A stretch of DNA of 64,000 bases, taken from the NCBI GenBank assembly GCA_005408345.1, contig SEMN01001005.1:62001-126000 (forward strand), in the 5' to 3' direction. A program made the position numbers and the translations under genes. The stretch comes from Macquaria australasica (taxonomy: Eukaryota > Chordata > Actinopteri > Centrarchiformes > Percichthyidae). This document shows positions 12,336 through 26,212 of this stretch, one piece after another (positions within the stretch are counted from its first letter, which is position 1; each line of letters begins with the position of its first letter). The notes beneath the pieces are model-generated. The model saw nothing but the letters and a program-made list of their open reading frames with translations. It was not told the DNA's origin and made no database searches.

Positions 12336-13286
12336 GAGACGGGTGTGAGGATTGTGAACTCTGCATTTTGTCTCCTCTGGTCCAGTCGGTTCTGAGCCAA
12401 GCCTGCTTCTCTTACAGATCAAAGGTCACGGCTGCCGTCCTCTGTTGTCTCACATCACATCTTCATCCATGTTGCTGCTGTCAAAATAAATCAAACTAAA
12501 AGGGGGATCAGCTAGGGGTGCTGATGTGGAAGACTTGAGGGCAATAACACCCTTAAAATGTGTGAAAAATGCAGAAACTGTCTGCATTTAAGGCATTATG
12601 AAGTAATAAGAGGCTTAATTTTGTAGTACATCCTGTCTGCTTTTTTCTTTTAATTTTGTGTCTTTGAACCGTTAAATATCCCACTCCAATCATCAATAGA
12701 CGTGATTTGCAAACGTTGAAATATCTTAATGCACTTCTGTAGCATTGAAAAAGTCTTTAGCATTATGAATATCCCTCTGTGAAACCAGATACTCTAGATA
12801 CATGCAGGCTGGGAAATTAACAAGAGCCGTCAGCCAACATTCGGAGGTCCGCAGCTATTCTAAGTTAGCCTTCAACCTTCACTCACCAGCCTCCACTGAA
12901 AAATCTGCCCGTTTAATGCGTCCTCAGTTGACATACAAATACACTTAGTGGAAGATGAGTTAAGACCTTTTAAGATAACCGGGAAGCGGTCTGTAATGCA
13001 GTGCACAACAGCACTTAATATGTTTTTCCCTTTTTTATTTCTACAATCTCTTAACATACAAATGCACGTTGCAAGGTCATAAATTGAGGTTTCATTTGCA
13101 TGAAGTTTTGCTCTGTGAATCATTTGTGGGCTGAAGTTACTGGCTGTTACTGATGATTTATAAAAGGTTTCAACTAATACTCACAAAGCTCTTTCTGTTT
13201 ACTAATATGCTGAAAACCATCAGTTGTGCATATGTGTGTATATATATATATATATGTCTGTGTTATTTGTCCATTTTTCAGCAGTC
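12336..13286. other. intron or 5'-UTR lead-in to RREB1
   Basis: No coding content. It ends with a short (TA)n at 13236-13254 and the acceptor TTTTTCAGCAG immediately before the RREB1 ATG. Confidence 0.55.
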
Positions 13287-13374
13287 ATGGAAAACTCCAC
13301 AGTGGAGCAGCGAGAAGAGATAATTGAGGAAGAGTCGGAGCTAACAGAGGAGAAAACGCACAGTAACCTTAAAT
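13287..13374 (+). CDS. rreb1: rreb1 coding exon 1
   Basis: Starts MENSTVEQREE, an acidic N-terminus. The acceptor TTTTTCAGCAG is just upstream and offers two possible AG sites three bases apart. The donor is GTACGT; the exon ends in phase 1. This short N-terminal leader is less conserved than the rest, so the true start could also be the ATG in the next exon. Confidence 0.75.
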
Positions 13375-15696
13375 GTACGTACAAAACCTCATTCAAAATT
13401 TGGTGTATTTTAGCCCAAGAAAAAGTACCGTAATTACAACCTCAAATTTTATGATGCAGCGATCAACGGAGTGACGGAGGAGTCAGCGAGTGGAGGAGAG
13501 AAGCTACAGAACGGAGACAGAGGAGGAGGAGGAGGTGGAGGAGGAGGAATCATGGGAGCTGAAGGAGGAGGAGACCTGTCCTCCATAAACGCCATGATGT
13601 CAGCCGTGATGTCAGCAGCAGGGACCATCAATGGCGGAGGAGATGGAGAAGGAGGAAGTGGAGTCACCTCAGCCAACTCCTCCGCCGGACCCTCCCCGAG
13701 GTGAATACACACAATTTAAAGGATCATACTGCTGTTTATTTAAAATAAAAACCACAAACACTTCACATCACTAACCTCTTTTTTCTAAATAATAGAAAAT
13801 AAAAAAAATAAATTCATCCCTCCGGGCAGGAAACTGAGTCACCTTAATTTTTAAAATCTCAATTATATCATCATCACATGTTGCAGTTGCAGGCAGGGAC
13901 CATTTTGAAAACTCTCCATGATGATGCGTTCAAAGTCGCTCTGATAGCTGAGACATTAGTCAGCCGCCGAAAAGGATTTCATTCACAAATCTTGTCGTTT
14001 TGAAAGTCAAACTGAGAAGACAAACAAGCAAACAGGGTTGTTAAAATGATAACGGCAGTCTTTGTAGTTACTGAAAATGTTCCTATTCAGCTGCTGTATT
14101 TGAAAACATGAATGTCGGAGTGTCTTTGAACGCACCAAGAGGTTCTGAGGTTTTATGGAGGTATTATGAAGGAAAGAAGTAATAGTTTGACAGCACGAAT
14201 TATTAATTAACACTCTCTCCCTCCATTATAATTTGTAATACAGATAATTTGAGTATGTACATCCACGAATCTCAATCTAAAATCGACTCAAAACTGCATG
14301 AAAGGCAGCTACTTAATTCAAGATTACAAATGACAGATTATGTAGTAATTATTTTTCTCCATGACAACTGCCAGGCTCTGTACACTGATCACCAAACACC
14401 TCAACATCTTAAACCAGGAAATAAAGGTGATTAAATGTTGACCAGTCTCAGCAGGAAACTCCTCAACATCCTGTTTAGATTGAGCCCTTTAAGGAGGAAT
14501 ATGGACGTAATTACACACTTGAGAATACGTGTTCGTACGCAACAGTGATGTTGATGTGTGTGTAACCGGATGTTGTCACGACGATGCCTGACACTTTCTT
14601 CTTCTCTGCTTGAAGCCCCTCCCCCAACAAGTCGCTCACGGCAGCCATGAGAGCCCCGCCCGGCCGCAACGCACGACGCAACCAGGTACGCACACACAGT
14701 CTGAGCTGTAGGTGGCGCTCTGTTCAGTCGCCGCCCGCCTCTTCTTCTTCTGGGTATTCCAAACAGACGCATCACTTCCTGTGTGGCGGCTCAGAGCGAG
14801 CAGACGGAGAAGCTTCATGAAGTTCATGAAGTGGATGAAAGCTGCAGGTTTACAGCAGACTGCTCACACTAAATAACTGTAGAGGAAACAGGACGCTGCT
14901 CTGAACTCGACGCCTGTTCACTCAAATCTGAGCCTCCTCATCTCCTTGTTTCCTCTCCTTTCCTTTTCTTGTCTCCTTTCCTCTCTTCTTCTTGTCTCCT
15001 CTCTCCTCCTTGTTTCCTCTCCTCTCCTTTTCTTGTCTCCTTTCCTCTCTTCTTCTTGTCTCCTCTCTCCTCCTTGTTTCCTCTCCTTTCCTTTTTTTTC
15101 TCCTTTCCTCGTTTCCTCTCCTCTTCTTGTCTCCTCTCCTCTCCTTGTTTCCTCTCTTCTCTCCTCTCCTCTCCTCTCCTCGTTTCCTCTCCTCTTCTTG
15201 TCTCCTCTCCTCTACCCTCCTTGTTTCCTCTCCCCTCTCCTCTCTTGCCTCATTGTTGTGGTTCATCTCCCACCATGCACGGTGGCATTCCATGCCGCAT
15301 CATCACTTCCTGTGGCTGAAACAGGAAAAAGGAAGTGCTCCTTCCCTGGCTGTATGAGCGGACGTGTGTGTGTGTGTGTGCGTTGTCCTGTAAGTGTGTG
15401 TGTCAGTGAGCAGCAGGGCGGAGTCTCAGCTGTCAGTGACTCAGGTGGTTTTGAACTCATCAGCTGACGTCAGGTCATCAGGTCACACTGAGGCTGAACA
15501 TGATGTCAGGTTCACTCTGATCATGTGACACCTGAAAGGAAAAGTCTGACGTTATTCTACGTTTATTCTTACTGTCAACAAATCACATGAAAAGACCCAA
15601 AACCAGCAACATGTGGCTCTCAGCTCCGAGCTCATTGGCTCCTGCTGAAGACGTAAATCTTTAAAAACACCTCACAGATATGTAGTTTTACGTAAT

Positions 15697-15734
<38 letters not shown>

Positions 15735-16710
15735 TCAGACAGGAGGAAATAGTGCATTTTTGGGGACTATTTTCAGCAGCGGAGGAATCCACATTTGGTG
15801 CTGTAGTGAGTATTTGAGGCAGTAGGACGGTGTGTGTGTTGATGGTGATGAAGGAACAACAGTTTTTTATGTCTCAGAGGAAGAAGTTTTGTGTATTTAT
15901 GTGTATGGTTTTGTTTTTTTCTCCAGGACACCAAAGACGACAGCTCAGCTTTCATCTGTCCGCTGTGTAACAAGAACTGTCAAACACAACACAGCCTCAC
16001 CATGCACATCAGACAGGTAAATACTCACTGTACTACTGCATAAGAAGAGGTTGTTCTGATGTAGTTTAAGGGGTCAAAAAGAAGAAAGACAGAAACCTCA
16101 GAGAGGAGGGATCCCAGAGAGACATGCAGCAGATCTTGAAACAGAAAGATATGACATGAAGTAAACGTGAAGTATTATTACTGACATGGTTACTACTAGT
16201 AGTAGTAGTAGTAGTAGTAGTAGTTGTCCTTGTGTAGTCGGTGGAAGTTAACGTGCGTGCGTTCCTCTCTTCAGCACAACGCTGACACCGGAGCGACGGA
16301 CCACTCCTGCAGCATCTGTGGGAAGTGCCTGAGCTCGGCCTCGTCGCTGGACAGACACATGCTGGTGCACAGTGGGGAGAGACCCTATAAATGCAACATC
16401 TGTGGACAGACCTTCACCACCAACGGCAACATGCACAGGTAAACACGCGCACACACACACACACACTCAGTTCTCTGTGCGTCCTGTTTCTTCCACGAGT
16501 CGATAAAGTAGAACAACTATATAAAACACAACAAAGTAAAGCATACATGTTATCACACATAGACTGGCTGCAGATCAGTGTGTACCTACTGAACACACAC
16601 ACACACACTCTCACACAAACACACACACAACTTGTTAACCTCGGGCAGAGGAAGTTAGCGTTTAACCCAGTCCCCAGTCAACCATAATGGGAGCACAAAA
16701 CCCAGAGTGG

Positions 16711-16753
<43 letters not shown>

Positions 16754-16891
16754 GGGGGGGTTACACAGGAAGTGGGAGGACAATGTTAAACTATCCATCC
16801 CCATCTCACACACACACACACACGCAGAACAACGCCCAGTCATTTATCAGTCAAGTCCAGCCTCCACCATCAGACTCAACGGTCCCTGCAG

Positions 16892-16930
<39 letters not shown>

Positions 16931-19900
16931 GAACCTACATATTAATGATTGTCTGACCTTTGTTGACCTGGCATGATTTGACCAATCAGAGGAGAGATGC
17001 AGCAGAAACAGAAAACATCCTCACGCTGAAAACGGCTTTTTTTTTTTTTTTTGTTGAATTCTTTTGGCTTGAGAAGGAGAGAGAGAGGTTTTGTGAAACC
17101 ACGTTGAAACACACTCGTATCTCTGTCCTCTAACAGCAGGTACATTTCACCCAGAACAAACTCGAGTGGAAAGTCCAGAAACGAAAGGAAGAAAGTGAGG
17201 CAAAATATTGCAAACACGTTTCTGAGGTGGAAAAGTTTGCACACTGAAAAGGAGAAGATGTAAATCACCACACAGAAGAACAATTCTCCGCTGATTCACA
17301 TTTTAGGTTGCTTATATTTGCTCAAAACCTGTGTGTTTGAGCATTGATGTTAACTACTAATGAGCAGCTGAAAAAGAGGACATTTTGTCTATTTTTTTTG
17401 GGGGGGGGGGGTAGCAGGGCAACATAGAAGTCGTGTACACCATGAGAATGTGTGATGGAAGACGTATAAGATGGCCGCTCACAGGCTCAGTTGTGTCTCA
17501 TAAGTTGTTGCATGAATTTCAGGTTGAAACCGTTTGTTTCACAGATTTGGTGCCAAATTGAACCCTTGTTGACCTCTCGAGAACTGATGGAGAAAAAAAA
17601 GGTCACATTAACCAAGACATCAAAATAAAGCAGAACTCACTTCTGAATGTTACTCAGCATGTTTGCAAGTTTTAGCTCCATAACTACAGATTACAGAGAC
17701 AGAGCGCATTTAAGTCCCGCCCACAGCGGACAAGGAACCCAGAACTAAGTTTTCATAAGCTGCCGAACCCAAAAACTGAACCTTTAAGAAGACAGAACGG
17801 GAACTCTGTGGGATCCTGACACTCGGTGTGTCTACGTGTGCAGCAGAATTCAGTCAAATGTCCAGATGTCAGTTTTAGGTTAACTGTACTGCTGTAGTGG
17901 AATGTGGCTAAATCAGAAAGCTCTGCAGTATTATGTTTGAGTGTCTTATTAGCTAACTACAGTAGCTTAGCTTGAGAAGGGACACTGAGACAGACCCACA
18001 GTACTGAGTTTGTCCTCTCTGGGAGACAGAGGCTGCTAAAATAATCCTCTGACAGGCTGAAATCTGAGGTTTTTAGCTGCTACAGGTGTTTTGTTAGCGT
18101 TTCAGCCCGTGGTTGTGGCACCGATTGTTTCCCCCTCCGGAGGGCGTGGCTTTTAGAGTGTCTGCATATACTTCTAGAGGTTTTGGATGTACTTTTCCTA
18201 CTTGTTTGTTTGCAACTGACTTGTGTTCATTCCCGTATGGTTTGAAATTAAATTATAGCAGGCTGTTGAAACCTGCTTGAGAGGTGTAATCCACCACAGT
18301 ACCCGACAAAGATGATGCAGGAAAAAGTCCCTCCACATGTCTGAAACACAGCAGCTTGGTGTGCAGAGTGGTTAGCAAACAAAAAGACGAGTGTTTTGAG
18401 CTTCAGACTCTCTTCTCTCTCGCTCATGGTGATGGTATGAGGAGGTGTGGGCAGGAGGGAATGACTGTAGGCTGAGAGACAGACAGACAGATGTTAGATG
18501 TCACAGCAATTTTCTCAATTATTTCTTTCCTTTATTTGTTTCTGTGCTCAGTTTTTTGGAGTGGTTTGGCAGCGAGAACTCCTGTTTCCTGTTGGTAACG
18601 TCTGTTAAAGAGGAAGCTGGTAGGAACTGAATGGAAAAGTGTTTCAGCACAAAACAAAAACGACATGACTTAAATCGTCTATAATCGACAGATACAGTTT
18701 GAGACTAAAATATTTAACCTTTTTTTGTGTTTTTGTCTCTTTTAAACCTGCAATAACTTGTTTTTTTTGGCCACTTGTTTTCAGGAGAAACAATCTGTGA
18801 ACACGTTAATGTATCATCACTTTTTACGTTGATATGTTGAACTTGTTGGCATGAATCTAAGTCCAGTATTTCCTCTCTGTCAGCTCTGGTTTTGAGGGAT
18901 TATCTGGCTCTTTAGCTGCTAAATGCTCCACTATGTTCACCAGCTGGTCTCTAGCTGCTTTTTACAGCTTTTATTCTGCAAACGATGCCGTGAGAGCGCC
19001 GAGAGTCCGAGTTTAGACCAAGTCATTGTTTTGCAAGTCTCAAGTCCTAAACTTTGAGTTTCGAGTCCTGAACAAGTCATAATGTGCTCTTCAACAACAG
19101 AGTAATAATATATTACATTTAAACAGATCAGGAATGCTTTTTAAAATTTGTATTTATTGATTTACTTTCATAGCACTATTAACCAGCAGCTCAACAGAGG
19201 GCAGTGTGTATGTTTCTGTCCTGTCTTGTTGTATTTAAATAACAGACATTTTTAATCTTTGGACTCCTGAGTGAAGTCACGAGTCCAAGTCGAGTCTAAA
19301 GTCATCTGATTTTGTGACTCGAGTTCACGGCTCTGCTGAGAGAGAGCCAGAACAGTGAAGTTGTAGCCGGACAGAAGAACAACGAGCTGAAACTCACTAT
19401 GAGGCTCCGTTCAGCCGAGCAGAGCTGCATGTTCAGCCGAGTCCGCTGCTCTTTGCTGTTAAATAAAGGGTGAGGAGAGATAAAAGGTTTCATAAGAGAT
19501 TTGTCAGCTTGATGAATCCAGAGATTTTGCCGGATCCAAAGTGGAACGCACCCCTGGTCCCAGTTTGTGTTGACGGGATTTTCTGTTGCCCTCGTCCTGA
19601 TCTCACCTGCTGCTGCTTTAACTCCGGCAGAAAGTCGGCGGTCTGGTTCCGCGAGTTTCTGCAGTAGCGTGACGCTCCTCTCTGTCTCTGCCCGAAAAAC
19701 AAACTGAACTCACACTGAGGGAATAACACGGCCTCCTGCAGGCTGCCGGCGATCTGGATGCTGATTTCCATCAACACGCCCTGGAAATGGTTGCGTCATT
19801 TTCTCAGAATCCTGCGAGTATTAAAACTGGAACAAAAAAATGACTGTGAACAGGACAGATGAACCTTTTTTATTTAATGCTTATTTACAATGCAAACCAC

Positions 19901-19948
19901 CAGAGAGGACACAGAAATAGAGACTCGAGCTCCACATGTCGAGCTGCT

Positions 19949-19979
<31 letters not shown>

Positions 19980-22900
19980 GGCCTGATTTCACTGCTGCTG
20001 CTGTAGGAAAATAAAGAGGAGGCCTGTGTGGATGGAGAGTGGAAAAGAGAAGCAGAGGGAGGAGGGAGAGAGAGGAGGAATCCATTTTGCAGCAGAGCAT
20101 CCTTTTGAAATGTGAAACGCGATATTTTCCTACTCGACTGTCTTCAAGCAGGCGGAGAGAAAGACGGAGGGAGGGAGGAACAAAAAGAAGGAACGAGATG
20201 AACGTTAGATGAAGGCGATGGATGGAAAGAAGGAGGGAAAACAGAAGATTTGAACCTCCACGTGTCGTTATGTGTGATGAATGAATTCCCATCCTGGTTT
20301 GTTGCCAATTAAGGAGACACATTTAGAGAATAAAAAGCCCTCAAAGGCCCCAAAAAAACTTGGTGCAGCAGGAGAACGAAGGGAGGAAATAAAAATCTGC
20401 TGCACAAAAAGGAATCCATGTTGCAGCCGATCATCCCCGAAATGTGAAACTATTCATCATCCATGCTCACAGAAAGGGAAACTTTTTCCATCCAAACATC
20501 AACTTTTATTCATAGTTTACGACATATCTGTGTTGGAGCATGGCCGGAATAAACTGCTATGGGGCTGAAAATGAGCAGAGGGGCCCCTTTTGACCAACCT
20601 GTCTGTAGTCATTTAGTTAAACACAAATTCAAGAAATATGCAATAATGGTATCTGGGTTGATTTTAACATAAAAACCTGATTTTCACATGTGTAAGAATG
20701 AACTTAGCGCCCTCTGATGGACGGACTATGTAATGGAGTCAAACTTGCTGCAAACTTCGGCATTTCTGACATTTCTTGTTACTTGTTGTTTAACATATTT
20801 CAGCACCAATATATCTGCAATTAGCAAATATCTGCTGATACCAAAAAACAACACAAAACTCTTTAAAATATAAGTTAGTAGCAGATAAATATGTCCTATT
20901 TTGTTTTTATTAAAGAATCAGTTTTATGCCAAAAAGTCCAGTTAAAAACATTTTTAAATTCCTTTTTTTTAAAGTTTGAAAATGGCTGTTTTTTAAGAAG
21001 ATTATTACAAAGTGTGCCAATACCAAATCAAACATTTTAACACAGTAATTAAATTTAATTCATTTCCCGTAGATTTCCTAAGACGTTTGGTAGGAAGAAG
21101 GGAAGTTGGCTCCAGTTAAAAGGAAAATGGAGACAATTTACTGATTTCAGTTTGTAGAATGTCACAACAGTTTTTATTGGAAAATAAAATTTGCAATAAT
21201 AAATGAATATTTAATTAATATTTAGATTGAGCTCCTATTTTCCCTTTTAATTAATGCCAAATAACAGTTCTTTACTGCTACTGACAGCGGTCCCTCTGCT
21301 GGTCTTCACATCATCTTCCTTTCGACAGAAACTTTAAACGGAGTTTAAAAACTTTTAATTTTTAACTTTCGAAGAGACAAAAACAGACAAAGACTGAAAG
21401 AAGAAGAGAAAAGTGAAGCACACAGATGGAGGGAACCAGAGCTCTCGGCCCTCTGTCTGCTCTGTTGTGAGGCCGTTGGGCCCGGTTGCCATGGCGAGGT
21501 ATCCCATTAGCCTATTATGGGCTGGCAGCGGTGCGCTGAGCCGCGATTGGCTCTGGGAGGCTGCTGCATGTTTGAGCCGAAGAGAAGAAGAGAGGAGCTG
21601 CTCTGTTTCTGTCTGAGAAAGTTCAGGTCATCCTTCCTTCCTTCCTTCCTTCCTTCCTTTCCTCCATCCTCACTTCCTCTGAGGGAGCATACATTTAAAG
21701 TTCGACATTTCTCCTTCTCTTCCTCCTCTCTGTCTCCTCCTTCATCCTGCTCTCTCTCCTGGGGGTAAAAATGATTGTTGTTTGACACACACTGATACGT
21801 GCACAGATGCATGAGTGTGAAAGCTGTCTGTCCTGAGCTCTGACAGACTCGACAGCGCCCCCCATGGTGATGTAGAGGAACTGCAGGCAGTCAGACATGG
21901 AGGAGGAGGAGGAGGAAGGTCACACAAGTATGTGTCTGCAGACTTCCAGAGAGTCTGCATCCAGGGGTGCAGACTTCACTCATTTAAATACCCACAATTC
22001 ACTGCAGTACGGACGTGTTTCCAATTGCCGACTAAAATAAAACAAAGAAAAAGAACTCACTATGAATGTGTGAAAGTTACTTTATTAAAACTTGATTCAT
22101 GTAGGCCCGTAGAATAACACTCACCCACATCATGATACAGAGATATGTATTTTTTTATTCTAGTCTTTAAGTGATGGTAGACTACAACAACCCTCACGCC
22201 ACGAGTCCAGATGGTGGCACATTCGGATTCAGCCTTACTGTCATTGCACTCCCGTTACTGCTGCTGCCCCTCTAGTGAGTGCAGTGAATTTCTGCAGCAG
22301 ATTCCAGGAAACTGCAGGAAATATATAACTAACGGGGCCAAGTGTCAAATCTAGTTTTCGTACCCTCATAAAGTTTTACCTTGTTCCTGTGAATATCTGC
22401 GTGTTCTGCCAAAGTACCACAAGCGAAGTGACGCACGACAAACCTGCTGCAGGGTTTGAAGTACTGGTTGTTTCAAAATACACGTGTAGTCTCGTGTGTG
22501 TTAATGCACAAAGAGTGGGGGGGTCAGTAGGGGCCAGCAGCTCCTTTTTAAATACTACCACTAATACTACAACCAAGGGCAGAATTAGAAAGAGTACTTA
22601 TTACTACTGTTACTATCACTGCTACTCCTCTTTCACTACTGTGGTATTAGAGCTACTTCTACTACTACTATTACTACTACTACCAGTAGTACTGCAGCTG
22701 CAGGGCTGCTTGTATAAATACTACTACTTCTGCTGCTGCTGCTACTGGTACTTCTACTACTAATAAATCCTGAGGATGGATATTATCGATCTTATAGATT
22801 CTGTATCCGATAAAACTGTCACGAGATAACGATTCATTAGTAGTACTTCTCTTTCTACTACATAAATATTCTCTGTACACTGTAGTAGTAGTGGTAGTAT

Positions 22901-23996
22901 TTTTATACGTTACTGCATGATTTTTTATTTCTGATTTGTTTGTCTTGGATCGGCAGGAGATTCAAAATGTCGGTATGGGTGATTCAATAAATTCAGTTTT
23001 TTGCACAGCTTTTAAAAAAATACCACCACTACTACTACTATCAGTACTCCTACTACAAGTACTGTTACTACTACAGTGGCTACTACTGCTACTACATACA
23101 ATATACTGCACTAAATGGTTGTCAGCATGTAAATGTGATGGACTGCATTGTTTTGGTCTAAATTTATCTCCTGTGTTTTCTGTGTGTGTGTGTGTGTGTG
23201 TGACGTTTGAGTCGCCAACAGCTGCTCAACTCAACATATCAATGTACACACACACACACGCACACACACACACGCACACACACGCACACACACACACACA
23301 CACACACGTGCGCAGCAGGATTGTGTCTCTGCTGACTCTGCATGTTTCCTGCTCTCTGATTGGTCGGTTCTGGGGTCACGGTACAGTTTGGTGCTGAGAA
23401 GACTTTGCTCTCTTGTTGCTCCGCCTCCTCTCTGGTTCCCTTCACTGACCCGATTGGTTAATAACCAACTTCCTGTCAGCTGGTCCCAGATCTGCTGACT
23501 CCATCACTCTGTCAGGACCTCTTATGGGCGTCCAGCCTGCTGCCTGTCAGGTCCTATAAATAGATAACATCCAAAACCACCACCTTCTCTCCTGTTCCCT
23601 TTGTCTCCTACATCCTCCTTTCCTCCTCTCCTCTCTCCTTTCCTTTCTTTCCCTTTCTCTCTAAATCACTTTTCGCCTCCTCTCCTTATTTCCTTTCTCT
23701 CCTTTCCTCATCTTGTCTCACCTCCTTTCATTGTTTCCTCTCCTCCTTTCCTTTTCTTCTTTCCCTCTTCTCATATCCTTGTCTAATCTCCTTCTTTCCT
23801 TTCCTCTTGTGCTGTCCTCTCCTTATCTCCTTTGCTTTCTCCTCTCAACTTGTCTCCTCTCTTCTCTCCTTCCTTCCTTTCTTCCTCTGCTTTCCTTGTT
23901 TCCTTCTCTTTTCTTCGGTTCCTCTCCTCTTTGAACTTCTGTAAACTGACACCTTGCTACTTGCTACCACCACATGCTAGCTAGCCGAATGACCTT

Positions 23997-24043
<47 letters not shown>

Positions 24044-25921
24044 ATAGCCTGCACACTTTCTCACGCTTCTAGTAACACTTAAACTGAAACACACACTCTC
24101 ACAAACACTCAGTCGTCACATTTACAAGTATGAAGCAAACACACACACACGTCTTTAAATCAAGCAACACCATTTGACCTTTGAGTCACAGCTGAGGGAG
24201 AAACTGACCTGGGGGAAAGGAAAGATGAGATCTCCATCCTTCATCTTCCTCCTCCTCCTCCTCCTCCTCCTCCTCATCAACAGCCAGGTGTACAAAAACA
24301 AAACGTCTCCTTCGTTACTTTTCTGACCAAAATGCTATAAACAAGATGCTCAAAGCAAATATGGTACAATAACACTTTATACAGATAATAATATTACAGG
24401 TAATTAAATAATATAAGGAAGTATCTTTTATAAACTCCAAATATATAAATATAAATATATCCATGAGAGCATCAGGTCCAATCTGAATGTTTTAACAATT
24501 ATTTCCAAGAGTTTTCGAGAGAGAAACATTTTCTCTGACCTTAAACTTCATCCTCTCCTCTTCGTTGTTCTTCCTCCTATTTTCTCTCCTCTGTTTTCCT
24601 TCCATCCTTAAAAAGAAAGAAAATAAATGAATTAAAACCACTACAATTGAACCAAATCAGCTGCTTAAATTGAGTTTTGATTTGAGGATAATTTGTGATC
24701 AGAGGACTTTTCTTGTTTGATTTTCTGTTCTCTCTTTCTTCCTGGACGTGATGCTTTCAAGAAGCCTGGAAAAAGTTAGACAATTTGAATTTGTTTTTCT
24801 GGGTCTGTCAACCAATGGCCCTTTTTTTTTTTTGCGACACTATTGTCACGGCAACAAGAGAGAGACAACTTCCTGCTGTGACCTCAGGGCTTCCTCCTCT
24901 CTCTGCCAGGCCTTATAAGGCTGCCACACTGCTGTATGTGTAATTATGTGATAATTGCACATACTTACAGATCATTACGGGCCGTTTGTGTGTGTGTGTG
25001 ATCCGTACTGTATCCCTCCACATTCCCAGCTGATTAAGTCTTGAGTGTGGAAGCTAAAGCAGCTAACAGTTGACGAGCTGCATCCTGCAGAAAAAGCCAG
25101 TCTCAGTTTGGACTCGCACTCCCAGAATCCCCTGCTTCCTACCCATAAATCCCGGCAGTTTCAACACAGTTATATTTATTTTTTGCTGGAAACATCTGGA
25201 TCATCATTATCTTTGGATTTGCAGTCATTTGCAATCATTCCGGAGACTGGTAGTTTCTAACACATTTTAATCGTCTGCGTCTCCAATTTATCAGCTATAA
25301 ATGTCAGCGCCACCTGCTGGAGACCCTAAAAATCAGTTTAAAAAAGGTCTTTCTACAGTTGTGAATTACAAAGTCGTCATCACATGAATCAAGTGTCCTG
25401 TAAACAGCCAGTGAGAAAGCATGAAACCATCAAACACCTGCCAGACACCGTCAGAGGATGTGTTGGTTTGTTCTGCTCAGTGTTGCAGATATGGCATCCC
25501 TCTACCCAGAATCCCTTGGGTTTTTAGGGTGATTGGCGACATTTACCACACCGTTTTGTTGAGGTTATCTTCTTCTGAACTGTTTGTTTACACCTGGACA
25601 AACACGCCGCCAAGAAGCCTGAAAGAGTTCAGATTCAACTGGACTGTAAACTTCACAGAACGGTTTGTAGTTTTAAATTAAAACTAACCTCTGACCCGTC
25701 GTCCCTCTCAGACACATGAAGATCCATGAAAAGGACCCGGCGAGTGGTCTGCTCCCCGTCAGCCCCCCCTCGCCCACCAAACGCCGCCGTCCATCCGTCA
25801 AGAGGAGGCAGGAGGAGGAGAACGGAGAGGAGCCGCCCAGCAAGAAGGTAGAAACGCACACTTTAAACTCATTTCCTGGACATCACAAGGTAAAGCTGTG
25901 ATGTTGGTGTGTTAATGTCTT

Positions 25922-25956
<35 letters not shown>

Positions 25957-26176
25957 GGTGGAGGACGCGGCGTCGGACGAGTCGTCAGCGGCGGTTCGTG
26001 GAGTCGAGGAGGAGCTGCTGCCCTGTCCAATCTGCTTCAAGACCTGCAGCTCCAGACTGGAGCTGGACGCACACATGGACGCACACCCCGACACCGCACT
26101 GAGGTACACACAGACACACACACAGACACACACACACACACACACACAGACACACACACACACACACACAGACACA

Positions 26177-26212
<36 letters not shown>

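Larger units (their letters stand above)
16439..25711 (+). other. large rreb1 intron (9.3 kb)
   Basis: No coding content. Holds many microsatellites (GT at 16714-16748 and 16893-16928, TTCC at 21636-21659, CA at 23245-23308 and 24000-24039), scattered TAC/TAG triplet runs (22540-23100), CT-rich sequence (23580-23940) and repeat fragments near 18890-19330. It separates the first finger cluster from the rest of the protein. Confidence 0.8.

Noticed and set aside
11953..12422. Long Arg/Glu and Ser/Leu frames on both strands
   Set aside because: Shadows of the CTCTGT satellite.
14922..15467. Several 115-175-codon frames
   Set aside because: Low-complexity pyrimidine tract inside an RREB1 intron.
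19885..20322. 145-codon minus-strand frame
   Set aside because: Built from CT-rich simple sequence in the large intron; no similarity recognised.
22540..23100. Possible CRISPR-like or regulatory array of TAC/TAG triplets
   Set aside because: Irregular trinucleotide microsatellite without fixed repeat-spacer structure.
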